The notes: generated by a model from the sequence alone, not told the origin. Shown: positions 34,616 through 43,371, counted from the first letter of the stretch. The stretch: DNA of 64,000 bases from Eudoraea sp. (GCA_024639765.1 JAHEHU010000003.1:1-64000), one strand, 5' to 3'. Made by a program: numbers and translations.

Positions 34616-35836
34616 ATGAAGCGACGCCTTTTCCTTTCAAGAGCTGCCCTCAGTTCTTTGACCGCCCTTATTGGGACCGATATTGTATTTGGGTCTATGA
34701 TCCCGAAAGGATATTCTCCCCTGCTTTTACAAGATCCTGACCCTTTTACCTTATTTAAAAAGGATAAAGGCATGGAAGTGCTGAATGACAAGCCCTGGAA
34801 CATTGAGGCAAAAGCCCATTTATTAGATGATGATATAACGCCCAATAAATTTATGTTCATTAGAAACAACGGGCTGATCCCGGAAGATATTGATGTATCT
34901 ACCTGGACTTTGACCATTGATGGTGAAGCAGTAAAAACTAAAAAGACCTATACACTGGCGGAATTAAAATCAAAATTTAAATCGTACACATATCAATTAA
35001 CCTTAGAGTGTGGGGGCAACGGGCGAAGTGAATTTGATCCACCCGCCAAAGGGAATCAATGGACAGTAGGGGCCGTCTCCTGTGCTACATGGACAGGCGT
35101 TCGCTTGCGTGATGTATTAGAGGACGCAGGTTATACAGACAAAGCCATCTATATTGGTTACCATGCTGCAGATGTTCATCTCAGCAGAGACCCAGAAAAG
35201 GAGCCTATTTCTAGAGGTGCTCCCATGGCAAAAGCACTACAGGATGAAACACTGATAGCCTTTAAAATGAATGGCCAGGATATTCCTTTGGCCCATGGAT
35301 ACCCCTTACGATTGGTAGCCGGGGGGTGGCCTGCATCGGTCTCTGGTAAGTGGTTACAACGTATTAGCATTCGCGACCGTGTACATGATGGGACAAAGAT
35401 GACAGGGGATGCCTACAGAGTGCCATGTAATCCTGTAGCTCCCGGGGAAAAAGTGAAGGACGAAGATATGTGCATTATAGAGTCCATGCCTGTAAAATCG
35501 CTGATCACCTATCCTCGTACCGGGGCAATGATAAAAGAAGGGCAAAAATTGAATATCAGGGGCCATGCCTGGGCAGGTGAACTGGAAGTGGCCAAAATGG
35601 AATATTCTATCGATTTTGGTGCTACATGGCAAAACTGCCCCATTGCAAAACCAAAGAACAGGTTGGCCTGGCAGAATTTTACGGCCTCCATTTCCTTTCC
35701 AAAGAAAGGATATTACGAGGTATGGGCGAGAGCAACAGATGCTAATGGGAACAGTCAGCCCATGTTACTACCGGGATGGAACCCAAAAGGATATTTGAAT
35801 AATGCCTCTCACAGAATTGCTATCAAGGTTACCTAA
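34616..35836 (+). CDS. Sulfite dehydrogenase, molybdopterin subunit (SoxC/SorA-like)
   Basis: The 406-residue product oxidises sulfite to sulfate in the periplasm. It has a Tat-type signal (KRRLFLSRAALS), the molybdopterin-binding domain with LECGGNGRSEF holding the molybdenum-ligand C132, and the VGAVSCATWTGV strand. The C-terminal dimerisation domain (about 295-406) is immunoglobulin-like, with PKGYYEVWARATDANG. It is followed 2 bp later by a monoheme cytochrome c gene, the arrangement of SorAB/SoxCD. Full sox genes (soxAXYZB) are absent from the window. Confidence 0.9.
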   Translation: MKRRLFLSRAALSSLTALIGTDIVFGSMIPKGYSPLLLQDPDPFTLFKKDKGMEVLNDKPWNIEAKAHLLDDDITPNKFMFIRNNGLIPEDIDVSTWTLTIDGEAVKTKKTYTLAELKSKFKSYTYQLTLECGGNGRSEFDPPAKGNQWTVGAVSCATWTGVRLRDVLEDAGYTDKAIYIGYHAADVHLSRDPEKEPISRGAPMAKALQDETLIAFKMNGQDIPLAHGYPLRLVAGGWPASVSGKWLQRISIRDRVHDGTKMTGDAYRVPCNPVAPGEKVKDEDMCIIESMPVKSLITYPRTGAMIKEGQKLNIRGHAWAGELEVAKMEYSIDFGATWQNCPIAKPKNRLAWQNFTASISFPKKGYYEVWARATDANGNSQPMLLPGWNPKGYLNNASHRIAIKVT

Positions 35837-35838
35837 GG

Positions 35839-36318
35839 ATGGAAGAACACGATAAATTTAAATCCCAGGTCAAAAGCATTTACCGGCTTTTATCCACCTT
35901 GATGGTGCTTTTTGCAGTAACTGCGCTGACCATAATTTACCTTGTCTCAGATCCTACGCTCTCCTTCTTTACTGGACCTGCACCGGTGGAAGAGTATGTG
36001 GCGGTACCTTCGGAAGAAGACTTTGACAAAATAGAGAATGGAATCCATGTACGTACAGGATTTAAGGATGCCGAAGGCTTAATGACCGTTGTGAACAACT
36101 GTACTAATTGCCATTCTGCCCAATTAGTCATTCAGAACAGAATGAATGAGGAGCGCTGGAAAGCGACCATACAATGGATGCAAGAAACACAGAACCTTTG
36201 GGATCTTGGGAAAAATGAGGAGATCATTGTGAATTACCTTGTAACCAATTATCCTCCACAAAAGAAAGGTAGGAGAGAAATATTAAGAAATATCAGCTGG
36301 TATGATCTTACGGAATAG
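35839..36318 (+). CDS. Membrane-anchored monoheme cytochrome c (SorB/SoxD-like)
   Basis: The 159-residue product has one membrane anchor (about 15-36) followed by a cytochrome c domain with heme motif CTNCH (C88, C91, H92). MNEERWKATIQWMQ and the LVTNYPPQ end are typical of small sulfite-oxidase electron acceptors. It probably accepts electrons from the upstream dehydrogenase and passes them to a terminal oxidase. It overlaps the next gene by 17 bases, so the operon is tightly packed. Confidence 0.85.
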   Translation: MEEHDKFKSQVKSIYRLLSTLMVLFAVTALTIIYLVSDPTLSFFTGPAPVEEYVAVPSEEDFDKIENGIHVRTGFKDAEGLMTVVNNCTNCHSAQLVIQNRMNEERWKATIQWMQETQNLWDLGKNEEIIVNYLVTNYPPQKKGRREILRNISWYDLTE

Positions 36319-37249
36319 CCTTTTATTGGTCCTCTTTGCAATTCAGCTGGTCTCTTGCAAGGAAAATAGCTCGTATGAGTCTAAGGAGGAAGTGCTTTCG
36401 AACAGTCGTTTGATCGCGTATAATAGTCCCCTTTTGAAATCGAAAGACCCCGCGATCGCAATCATCGATTTCCGGGATCGGGAAGCTTATGCCAAAGGAC
36501 ATTTACCAGGAGCCATTAATTTATACAGGAACGATTTTCAAGATAACAGTTTACCTTTTAAAGGGATGCGTGTCAGCAGAACAAGGGTTGCTGAACGACT
36601 CGGAAAAGAAGGGATCTCAGAAAAGGCTACCCTGGTGGTATACGATGATAAAGGCTCATCGGACGCCTCGAGGTTATGGTGGCTACTTCATCTCTATAAT
36701 TTTGAACAGGTTTACCTGCTGGATGGAGGAATAGATCATTGGAAAAAAATGGGTGGCGCCTTAAGTACTGACATACCTGAAAAAGATGAAACTATTTTCC
36801 ACTTTACAGATCAACCGGATAAACCCCTGGCGATCTCTAAAGAAAAGTTATTGAAATTGATATCATCAGATGCGTCCAACCCATTTCTAATCGATGCCAG
36901 AAGCAAAGAAGAATATGAAGGTCGCAAATTGAAGGAGGGCGCTGCAAAACCAGGAAGGATCGCAGGAAGTATCAATATTGATTGGGCCGAAGCAGTGGAC
37001 TACGGGAATTCATACACCTTTAAACCGATAACCGAACTGGAAAAAATATATGGGAAAATAGGTGCCTCCCGGGAAGATACGATCATCGTCTATTGCCACA
37101 CGGGTGTGCGGTCTTCCCATACAACTTTTGTATTGACACAATTATTGGATTATAAGAATGTATTTAACTATGACGGTTCCTGGGTGGAATGGAGTTATGA
37201 TGACAACCTCCCTTTTGAAACCGATTCTATTATTTTTGTAAAAAATTAA
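36302..37249 (+). CDS. Two-domain rhodanese (sulfurtransferase) lipoprotein
   Basis: The 315-residue product has a lipoprotein signal ending LVSC (Cys19). Two rhodanese domains follow. The first (about 35-160) has IIDFRDREAYAKGHLPGAIN but an active-site loop YDDKGSSDAS without Cys, so it is inactive as usual in this class. The second (about 170-310) carries the active-site loop CHTGVRSS. It is thought to transfer sulfane sulfur, for example from thiosulfate. Its position with sulfite dehydrogenase suggests that it generates sulfite extracytoplasmically. Confidence 0.9.
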   Translation: MILRNSLLLVLFAIQLVSCKENSSYESKEEVLSNSRLIAYNSPLLKSKDPAIAIIDFRDREAYAKGHLPGAINLYRNDFQDNSLPFKGMRVSRTRVAERLGKEGISEKATLVVYDDKGSSDASRLWWLLHLYNFEQVYLLDGGIDHWKKMGGALSTDIPEKDETIFHFTDQPDKPLAISKEKLLKLISSDASNPFLIDARSKEEYEGRKLKEGAAKPGRIAGSINIDWAEAVDYGNSYTFKPITELEKIYGKIGASREDTIIVYCHTGVRSSHTTFVLTQLLDYKNVFNYDGSWVEWSYDDNLPFETDSIIFVKN

Positions 37250-37252
37250 ACT

Positions 37253-38134
37253 ATGGAAAATTATTGGAATGCTTTTGTGAGTGCCTTTAACGGCAGCGTA
37301 TCATGGACATGGAAATCGATCATTTTTGATGTTCCCTGGTACACGAATTATTTTTGGGGGTTGATCGCCATTTCCCTCTTTGCATGGTTTCTGGAGATCG
37401 TATTCCCCTGGAGAAAAGAGCAATCGATCTTTCGAAAAGATTTTTGGTTAGATGCCTTTTATATGTTCTTCAACTTTTTCATGTTCGCCATCGCGATCAG
37501 TGGATTTTATAAAATGCTTGAAGTTTTGTTTAAAGATATAGGGATCACTGCAAAAAGTCTGTCTATCATTGACCTTTCTACCTTGCCAATGTGGGCTCAG
37601 TTACTGATCTTTTTTATTGTACTAGATTTTGTTCAATGGTTCACGCACATCCTTTTACACAAGTACAGCTTTCTATGGAATTTCCACAAGGTGCATCATT
37701 CTGTTAAGGAAATGGGGTTTGCGGCACACCTTCGATACCATTGGATGGAAAATATCCTGTACAAACCCCTGAAAGTATTTGGAGTCATGATCTTAGGAGG
37801 ATTTGAACCTTCTCAGGCTTACATTGTTCACTTTGTAGCCATTGCAATAGGTCATTTAAATCATTCTAATGTGAAAATAACATGGGGACCTTTACGCTAT
37901 ATTTTCAACAATCCCGTGATGCACTTGTACCATCATGCCTATGTACTACCCAAAGGTTCCTTTGGTGTAAATTTTGGAATTAGTCTGAGTCTGTGGGATT
38001 ATATTTTTAAGACCAACTATATCCCTGAAGAGAGCGGCAAGGTGCCATTAGGTTTTCCGGGAGATGATAAATTCCCTCAGGATTTCCTTCACCAGAACGC
38101 GTATGGCTTTGTAAAACCCAAAAAAGAAAATTGA
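37253..38134 (+). CDS. Sterol desaturase / fatty-acid hydroxylase superfamily protein
   Basis: The 293-residue product is an integral membrane di-iron enzyme with about five spans. The His clusters HILLH, HKVHHS and (after two spans) HHAYVLP are present. The superfamily hydroxylates or desaturates lipids with O2. It begins 3 bp after the rhodanese gene, so it belongs to the same operon, but the link between a lipid hydroxylase and sulfite oxidation is not explained by known biology. Substrate unknown. Confidence 0.9.
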   Translation: MENYWNAFVSAFNGSVSWTWKSIIFDVPWYTNYFWGLIAISLFAWFLEIVFPWRKEQSIFRKDFWLDAFYMFFNFFMFAIAISGFYKMLEVLFKDIGITAKSLSIIDLSTLPMWAQLLIFFIVLDFVQWFTHILLHKYSFLWNFHKVHHSVKEMGFAAHLRYHWMENILYKPLKVFGVMILGGFEPSQAYIVHFVAIAIGHLNHSNVKITWGPLRYIFNNPVMHLYHHAYVLPKGSFGVNFGISLSLWDYIFKTNYIPEESGKVPLGFPGDDKFPQDFLHQNAYGFVKPKKEN

Positions 38135-38141
38135 TTTTCTG

Positions 38142-38828
38142 CTAAGAATTTTCCAAAATAAAGTTGGCGGCCATCCTCGCATGAAGGGTGGTCGTTGCCA
38201 ACATAGGTATATCAGCATTGTCTGACGCCAACAATATGGGTAGTTCGGTACATCCCAACACAATAGCCTCCGCACCGCGAGCCTTCAATAGATTAATTTG
38301 ATCCAGATAAAACGTCCTGGCCTCCTCTGTGAACTTACCCTGGGTTAATTCTTTTGAAACGTAGTGATGAGATTGCATCAATCCCTCGCCTTCAGGGATG
38401 ATAGTTTCAATATTATAATGATCCTTTAAGAATTCCGGTATAAACCCAAGTGTCATGGTTGGTCTGTTTCCCAAGAGACCTACTTTTTTAACACCAAGAC
38501 GTACAGCTTCCCTAGCCGTTGCCTCTGCTATATGAAGGATAGGGATCCCGATTTTTGGCTGAACATGATCGTAGGTCATATGAGGAGTGTTGGCGCAGAT
38601 GACCAGGGCCTTTGCGCCTGCATTTTCTAATAATTGAGCCACCTCCAGGTACTTTTTATTGATCTTTTCCGCATTCTGCTCGCGCATTAGTTCAATATTG
38701 ATGCTGTATATGAGTAATTCAGGGTTGCCTTGAGTACCGATAGCCTCTCCCACCATTTCATTGATAAGTTGGTAATATACAATGGTAGAATGCCAGGAGG
38801 TTCCCCCAATTAGGCCAATATGTTTCAT
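38142..38828 (-). CDS. Aspartate/glutamate racemase family protein
   Basis: The 228-residue product has the two-cysteine racemase signature: VICANTPHMTYD and VLGCTELPIL, as in the RacX/YgeA-type amino-acid racemases. It begins IGLIGGTSWHSTIVYYQLINE, which fits this subclass. It converts L- to D-amino acids without a cofactor. Its stop lies only 8 bp from the end of the desaturase gene in the opposite direction. Confidence 0.92.
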   Translation of the reverse strand: MKHIGLIGGTSWHSTIVYYQLINEMVGEAIGTQGNPELLIYSINIELMREQNAEKINKKYLEVAQLLENAGAKALVICANTPHMTYDHVQPKIGIPILHIAEATAREAVRLGVKKVGLLGNRPTMTLGFIPEFLKDHYNIETIIPEGEGLMQSHHYVSKELTQGKFTEEARTFYLDQINLLKARGAEAIVLGCTELPILLASDNADIPMLATTTLHARMAANFILENS

Positions 38829-38869
38829 TTTTGAGGTCTTTCTAGTTTTTACTTTTTCAACTGCAACTA

Positions 38870-39667
38870 CTATTCAGAAAGCAAAATAATCCTGTTATTC
38901 CGATCCTGTTCATTTCGGTAATTGTTCAGCGGCATTAGTTTTCTTAGAACTTCTACCTGTTCCAGGGATACAGTGATCGGATCCCTGAAAATGAACCATT
39001 TCACGTTTTCAGTACAAGGCGGTGTGGTCAGAGATCCTGTATAGCTGAAATAAGCCCTGACCTCAGGTAAATTAAGGTTCATGTCAAAAGCAAGGTCTAC
39101 CAATATTGTGTCTCCCTGTTGAATGGGCAGGTAGCGTTCTAAAAAATCAAAAGGTTCACTGCTTTTATCTTCCTTCGCCATTACAGCAAGTACGGCGTAA
39201 TCTCCGGTTGCACTCCGGTGCACCAGATGGATGACCATAGGATAACGAATTCCTTCGATCAAATGTTCGGCGGGTTCATGGAAATGGAATTGTTTTAAGT
39301 CGAAACGCTCCTCTTCCAGCATTATATAATCCCCTTCTGCAAAATTATACTGGATGGTGTGACCATTGTTCACCACATTATAAATGTGGGTGCTGTCTGC
39401 ATAGAAAATTTGCAATGATCCCTTGCTTATCCCCCTGTCATAATTAACAATGTTGATAGGTGATTGATCCAGACCATCACAATCTGAATACTCCTCTATC
39501 ATTGCCCAATGTTCGGGACCTGCCTCACCCTCATACTCCCAATGAGACACCTCTGTGTTTAAGGTTTCCACATCGGACGTAGTCTCATTTGGAAACTCCA
39601 TATTTTTTTGCTGTCTGCATGCCTGTATGACAATTAAAAGCGCACAAATGAAAAGTATGTTTCTCAT
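38870..39667 (-). CDS. Alpha-class carbonic anhydrase, lipoprotein
   Basis: The 265-residue product hydrates CO2 in the periplasm. It has a lipoprotein signal ending QAC (Cys16). The alpha-CA zinc ligands are visible as H-x-H in QFHFHEPAEH and a third His in IHLVH. It also has DQSPINIV, YTGSLTTPPCTENVKW (with the CA-specific Cys) and a final NNYRNEQDRNNR. All key residues are intact. Confidence 0.94.
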   Translation of the reverse strand: MRNILFICALLIVIQACRQQKNMEFPNETTSDVETLNTEVSHWEYEGEAGPEHWAMIEEYSDCDGLDQSPINIVNYDRGISKGSLQIFYADSTHIYNVVNNGHTIQYNFAEGDYIMLEEERFDLKQFHFHEPAEHLIEGIRYPMVIHLVHRSATGDYAVLAVMAKEDKSSEPFDFLERYLPIQQGDTILVDLAFDMNLNLPEVRAYFSYTGSLTTPPCTENVKWFIFRDPITVSLEQVEVLRKLMPLNNYRNEQDRNNRIILLSE

Positions 39668-39729
39668 AAGAAACAGTAAATTTAGAGTGGATAGCTGCCT
39701 AATACCATAACAAATTTAAAACAAAACTG

Positions 39730-40758
39730 CTATTCTACGGGTTCTATCGCAAATTGAATACGCCACATACCCCGTAACTGTTCTATATCATAATTTATAG
39801 CCTTGTCCTGTGGATATAATGCTCTCAAAGTATCTAAAACAGGTGTTGTAATTTCCTTATTGGGCGACCCATGACATTGCAGGCACATAGCATTAGTAAC
39901 AATAGGGTAATAAAAGTAGACCTCATCATCCGCTTGTTTCGTTATAGATCGGATATCACCCTTATTCTCAATCTGCCTGTTAAAGGCGGTCATAAAACCC
40001 TGCTCTTCTTCGCTTGCCTGGTTCGATGGATTTCTTGGTTTATCTGAAATACGTTTTATCAGGACATTCTTCATGATGCCCATACTGTCTGTAAGTCTGC
40101 TCGCCCGGGTCTTACAAAAATCTATGGCTCCCGCGGTGCCTTTCTCCTGAATTGCATGCATCAGGTTTTTGCCAAGAACCCCCTGTGTGGCCATCGCTAT
40201 TTCCATTCCTTTTTCACTGTAGTAAGGAGCTACGCCTTCATAGGTTTCATCTTCTATTTGTGCTCTCTTCTTACCCATTCCCTGTCCATTACCCATTCCT
40301 TTGCCCTGGCCATGACCTTTTTGGAAATGTTCTTCAAACCAATCTGGTTGCGGCAGTTCTGAAACGTACAAATAGTCTGCTATTGCCCTTATGGATTCCT
40401 CAGAATACGGCTGATAGGGCATCACCCCAAATCTCCTGAGGGCACCACGCATTCTGGACTTTTCTGGTTGTGGATCATTGAGCCAGTTGATCATGGCTCT
40501 GGTGAAATCTTCTTTATTCGTATTTTCATCAATATAGTGCCTTTTCACAGCAACCATGGGCGGTGCTATCATTGTTGCTTGAGAAGCTGCAGGATTGTGG
40601 CATATATAACATTCACTCTCTACTATTTTTCTTCCTTCAACTGCGGACCCTTCCACTATTACCTCAGTAGAAAGTTCATCAACAGTCCGATATCCTTTTT
40701 GAGAATCTTTACATGAAAGACTGAGGAAGATGCCAAGAAAAAAAGCCAGATAGCGCAT
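39730..40758 (-). CDS. Diheme cytochrome c with DUF3365 (Tll0287-like) domain
   Basis: The 342-residue product has a lipoprotein signal ending LSC (Cys16). The N-terminal domain carries CYICH (heme; about residue 52) and a following cytochrome c helix. A low-complexity Gly/Lys/Met linker (GKGMGNGQGMGKKRA) follows. The C-terminal DUF3365 domain has a second heme motif CLQCH and ends EQLRGMWRIQFAIEPVE. DUF3365 domains act as heme-based redox or PAS-like sensors. Its partner is not obvious; the leftward carbonic anhydrase follows 62 bp later. Confidence 0.88.
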   Translation of the reverse strand: MRYLAFFLGIFLSLSCKDSQKGYRTVDELSTEVIVEGSAVEGRKIVESECYICHNPAASQATMIAPPMVAVKRHYIDENTNKEDFTRAMINWLNDPQPEKSRMRGALRRFGVMPYQPYSEESIRAIADYLYVSELPQPDWFEEHFQKGHGQGKGMGNGQGMGKKRAQIEDETYEGVAPYYSEKGMEIAMATQGVLGKNLMHAIQEKGTAGAIDFCKTRASRLTDSMGIMKNVLIKRISDKPRNPSNQASEEEQGFMTAFNRQIENKGDIRSITKQADDEVYFYYPIVTNAMCLQCHGSPNKEITTPVLDTLRALYPQDKAINYDIEQLRGMWRIQFAIEPVE

Positions 40759-40826
40759 AATATAAGTTAAAGAAAGTCCGTGTTAGTTAGATTTCATAAT
40801 CAGTCACAAAGTGTAATGGTCACGTT

Positions 40827-41171
40827 TTACTTCCAGCGCAAGATACCCCCTTTAAGGTCGTACACCTTTTCAAATCCTCTTGCTGCTAATTGATGAGCTG
40901 CCTTATTGCTTCTATTCCCAGAACGGCAATACAGATAAAGAGGTTTGGTTTTATCCATTTTTTCCATTTCCCTGTAAAAAGCATCCCCCGTATAATAATT
41001 TATATTAATGGCCCTGGCAATATGTCCACCTTTAAATTCCCTGGGGGTTCTTACATCCACCAACTGTACTTTGTTCCTGTGTACAGCTTTTTTAAAATCC
41101 TCAACCGCCAATACTTCCACATTCTCGCTGGTGACAGACCTAGATCTAAATAGTGTATTAAATAATGACAT
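40827..41171 (-). CDS. Rhodanese-like domain protein
   Basis: The 114-residue product is a single rhodanese domain without signal peptide, with VDVRTPREFKGGHIARAIN and the active-site loop CRSGNRSN. It probably carries persulfide in the cytoplasm. It is distinct from the two-domain lipoprotein encoded at 36302-37249. A stem-loop lies 35 bp upstream of its start. Confidence 0.92.
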   Translation of the reverse strand: MSLFNTLFRSRSVTSENVEVLAVEDFKKAVHRNKVQLVDVRTPREFKGGHIARAININYYTGDAFYREMEKMDKTKPLYLYCRSGNRSNKAAHQLAARGFEKVYDLKGGILRWK

Positions 41172-41205
41172 TTTACTTTAATTTTAAATTTACTAATAAT
41201 GAAAA

Positions 41206-41236
41206 GGGAGCAATGATCTATTTAGTAATTGCTCCC
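41206..41236 (-). terminator. Stem-loop, possible leftward terminator
   Basis: GGGAGCAAT and its complement form a perfect 9-bp stem around a 13-base loop. Read leftward it is followed by TTTTC. It could end a leftward transcript from the microprotein ORF at 41364-41456, or act in the leader of the rhodanese mRNA. The T-run is short. Confidence 0.45.
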
Positions 41237-41363
41237 TACTTCAATCCAACCAAAAAACAATATCGATACTTCTAAAGAAGGCTTATCGCACATATATTAT
41301 CCTGTTTTGTATCTGGTGTGACCGCAATAGTATCTAAATCTTCCGGTATTTGGCTCTTCTATA

Positions 41364-41456
41364 CTATTCGATCATCAACTTTATTCCATGCTTCTCCAAT
41401 AATGCTATTAAATATATAAAGACTTCAGTTGTTGGCGAGTAACCTAGGTTACACAT
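41364..41456 (-). CDS. Possible 30-residue microprotein
   Basis: A minus-strand frame from ATG 41456 to TAG 41364 encodes 30 residues: MCNLGYSPTTEVFIY, then LIALLEKHGIKLMIE. It has a plausible helical second half and reads more protein-like than neighbouring frames. A stem-loop with a T-run lies 128 bases further on. No ribosome-binding site is visible and the ORF is short enough to occur by chance. A perfect palindrome (41439-41452) lies within codons 2-6. Confidence 0.3.
   Translation of the reverse strand: MCNLGYSPTTEVFIYLIALLEKHGIKLMIE
41439..41452. promoter_or_regulatory. 14-bp perfect palindrome
   Basis: GTAACCTAGGTTAC is self-complementary over all 14 bases. It lies about 235 bp before usp and inside the candidate microprotein ORF. 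Perfect 14-bp palindromes are rare by chance and often bind dimeric regulators. I do not recognise this one. Confidence 0.4.
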
Positions 41457-41503
41457 GTATTTTAATTCTGATCAAATAGCCTTGCTTAATTTGAAGTGTA
41501 TGA

Positions 41504-41650
41504 TATAATTCCAACAGAGCGCAGCCTGAGTTTGAAAGGGATAAGGACGGTTTTGTCGATGGAATACGCATTCCGAATAGCTATTCTTGCTTTTTAAAAG
41601 GTAAATCTCCGGAACATGATAAGTATCATTTTATAGACAATTTTATTTGA
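41504..41650 (+). other. Stop-to-stop open frame, possible gene remnant
   Basis: Between stops TGA 41501 and TGA 41648 a plus-strand frame encodes 48 residues including FERDKDGFVDGIRIPNS, which looks protein-like. It has no start codon, and it contains the FNR-like palindrome at 41616. It is either a gene remnant or chance. Low confidence. Confidence 0.2.
41616..41629. promoter_or_regulatory. FNR/CRP-like palindrome upstream of usp
   Basis: ATGATAAGTATCAT has 5-bp inverted arms ATGAT/ATCAT and a 4-base spacer. TAGATTCA (41652-41659) lies 33 bp centre to centre downstream, where a -7 element would be for an activator bound near -41. The ATG of usp follows at 41686. The -7 match is weak (TAnnTT only). 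Confidence 0.5.
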
Positions 41651-41685
41651 ATAGATTCATAAAGTGAATTTTAAATAGATATTCC

Positions 41686-42531
41686 ATGAAAACGCTTTTG
41701 TATGCCACAGACTTTTCAGACAATTCTATTGCGGCTCTAAAATTTTCTGAAATGCTGCGTGTTCAGTTTAAAGCTAAACTTTACCTGTTACATGTTTTTG
41801 ATATGAATCCGACCTTCATGAGTACTGTAAGCATTTCATATAGCCGAAAGGAGGAGGCAGTCCTCAAGGAGAACAATACCAAACTGTCCCAATTCTATAA
41901 AAAACATCTGGGGAAATACCCTGAGGACCTGGGTATATCATTGATCGTAAGTGAGCATGGCATCTCATCAATAGGAATTCTCGAAAACGCGGAAAAGATC
42001 AATGCCGATCTTGTTATTATTGGCACCAAAGGAAGTACACTACTAAAAGACCTTTTCATAGGAAGTACCGCTTCTACGCTGATCAATAACTCTTATGTGC
42101 CATTAATTATGGTTCCAAATAAGGCGCATACAAAGCCAATTGAGAAGATCGTATATGCAACGGCCTTCGAGGAGGCTGATGTTTTAGCCATACGAAAGCT
42201 GGTAGCCCTTGCAGAACCGTTTAACGCTTTGATACAGCTACTTCATGTTTCTCCTAAAAGTGAATATGCGGGGGAAGATCAAATGGCGTGGTTCAAGGAA
42301 ATGTTAGGAAATAAAGTTTCCTATCCCAAAATTAAATTTGAACTCATATTCGCAGAAAATATCAATACCTCTTTGCAAGCCTATGTTGAGGAAGAAAAAC
42401 CATCATTACTTGCTATGCTCGAAAGGGAAGACCATGGCCTTATGAGCAGTATTTGGCATAAAGATGTTGTAAAACAAATGAAATCTGTTATAAAAATACC
42501 TTTGCTAAGCTTTCATAAAGAGAATTTGTAA
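41686..42531 (+). CDS. Universal stress protein, two UspA domains
   Basis: The 281-residue product has two UspA domains (about 1-145 and 150-281). The first keeps the ATP-binding glycine motif GTKGSTLLKDLFIGSTAS; the second is degenerate, with DHGLMSSIWHKDV in that position. Tandem Usp proteins are induced by starvation or low oxygen in many bacteria. A FNR-like palindrome precedes it, and the SPFH gene follows 102 bp later in the same direction. Confidence 0.92.
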   Translation: MKTLLYATDFSDNSIAALKFSEMLRVQFKAKLYLLHVFDMNPTFMSTVSISYSRKEEAVLKENNTKLSQFYKKHLGKYPEDLGISLIVSEHGISSIGILENAEKINADLVIIGTKGSTLLKDLFIGSTASTLINNSYVPLIMVPNKAHTKPIEKIVYATAFEEADVLAIRKLVALAEPFNALIQLLHVSPKSEYAGEDQMAWFKEMLGNKVSYPKIKFELIFAENINTSLQAYVEEEKPSLLAMLEREDHGLMSSIWHKDVVKQMKSVIKIPLLSFHKENL

Positions 42532-42633
42532 GGGTATTTACGGCGCTATTTTTCGTACCTTAAAGGAAGTACGGCAAATAACGTATTTATAGAATAGTCA
42601 GAAAATTTAATCCTAACCTAAAAATTATAGCTC

Positions 42634-43371
42634 ATGAACCCAATGTTGTTTTTTTTATTGATCCTTGTTCTTTTTCTGGTTGCCGGGATACGGATCGTTT
42701 TTGAATATAAACGAGCTCTGAAGTTCCGATTCGGAAAATATGTTAAAACCTTACAACCCGGTTTTAGATGGATCATTCCGTTCGTTGAGACCATTCAGAA
42801 AGTAGATATCAGGGTGATCACCATTAAGATCATTTCTCAGGAAGTGATGACCGAAGACAACGTACCTTGCAGCATAGATGGAGTCGTCTTTTTTCAGATC
42901 ACAGATCCTGAAAAGGCTGTATTGGAAGTAGAGGAATACTCTTTTGCAATCACCCAGTTATCACAAGCAGCTCTAAGGGATGTCTGTGGAAAGGTTGAAT
43001 TAGATACTATTCTTTCCAAAAGAGAGGAAATGGGAAAAAACATAAAGACCATTGTAGAAGGTGAGACTAAGCGCTGGGGAATTGAAATTATTGATGTGAA
43101 GATTAAGGACATCCAGTTGCCAGAAAATATGAGGCGTATGATGGCCAACCAGGCAGAAGCAGAACGCTCGAGAAGGGCACGTATTATTTTAGCCCAGGCC
43201 GAGGATCAGGCTGCTGATATGCTTCTTAAAGCAGGAAAAAAAATAGACCAATCGCCTTCTGCCATTAAACTCAGACTGTATCAAACCTTATCTAATATTG
43301 CTGCAGAGAAGAATTCTACCATTTTATTCCCTTTCCCGGAGGAAGTATTGCCTCCTAAACGCAAGGAATAA
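42634..43371 (+). CDS. SPFH/Band 7 protein (slipin-like)
   Basis: The 245-residue product has one N-terminal membrane span (about 3-22) followed by an SPFH domain: KFRFGKYVKTLQPGFRWIIPF, then VDIRVITIKIISQEVMTEDNVPCSIDGVVFF and DVKIKDIQLPENMRRMMANQAEAERSRRA. It ends in a helix used for oligomerisation. Slipins form membrane microdomains and are often linked to a NfeD partner, which is not visible here. It lies in the usp gene cluster. Confidence 0.93.
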   Translation: MNPMLFFLLILVLFLVAGIRIVFEYKRALKFRFGKYVKTLQPGFRWIIPFVETIQKVDIRVITIKIISQEVMTEDNVPCSIDGVVFFQITDPEKAVLEVEEYSFAITQLSQAALRDVCGKVELDTILSKREEMGKNIKTIVEGETKRWGIEIIDVKIKDIQLPENMRRMMANQAEAERSRRARIILAQAEDQAADMLLKAGKKIDQSPSAIKLRLYQTLSNIAAEKNSTILFPFPEEVLPPKRKE

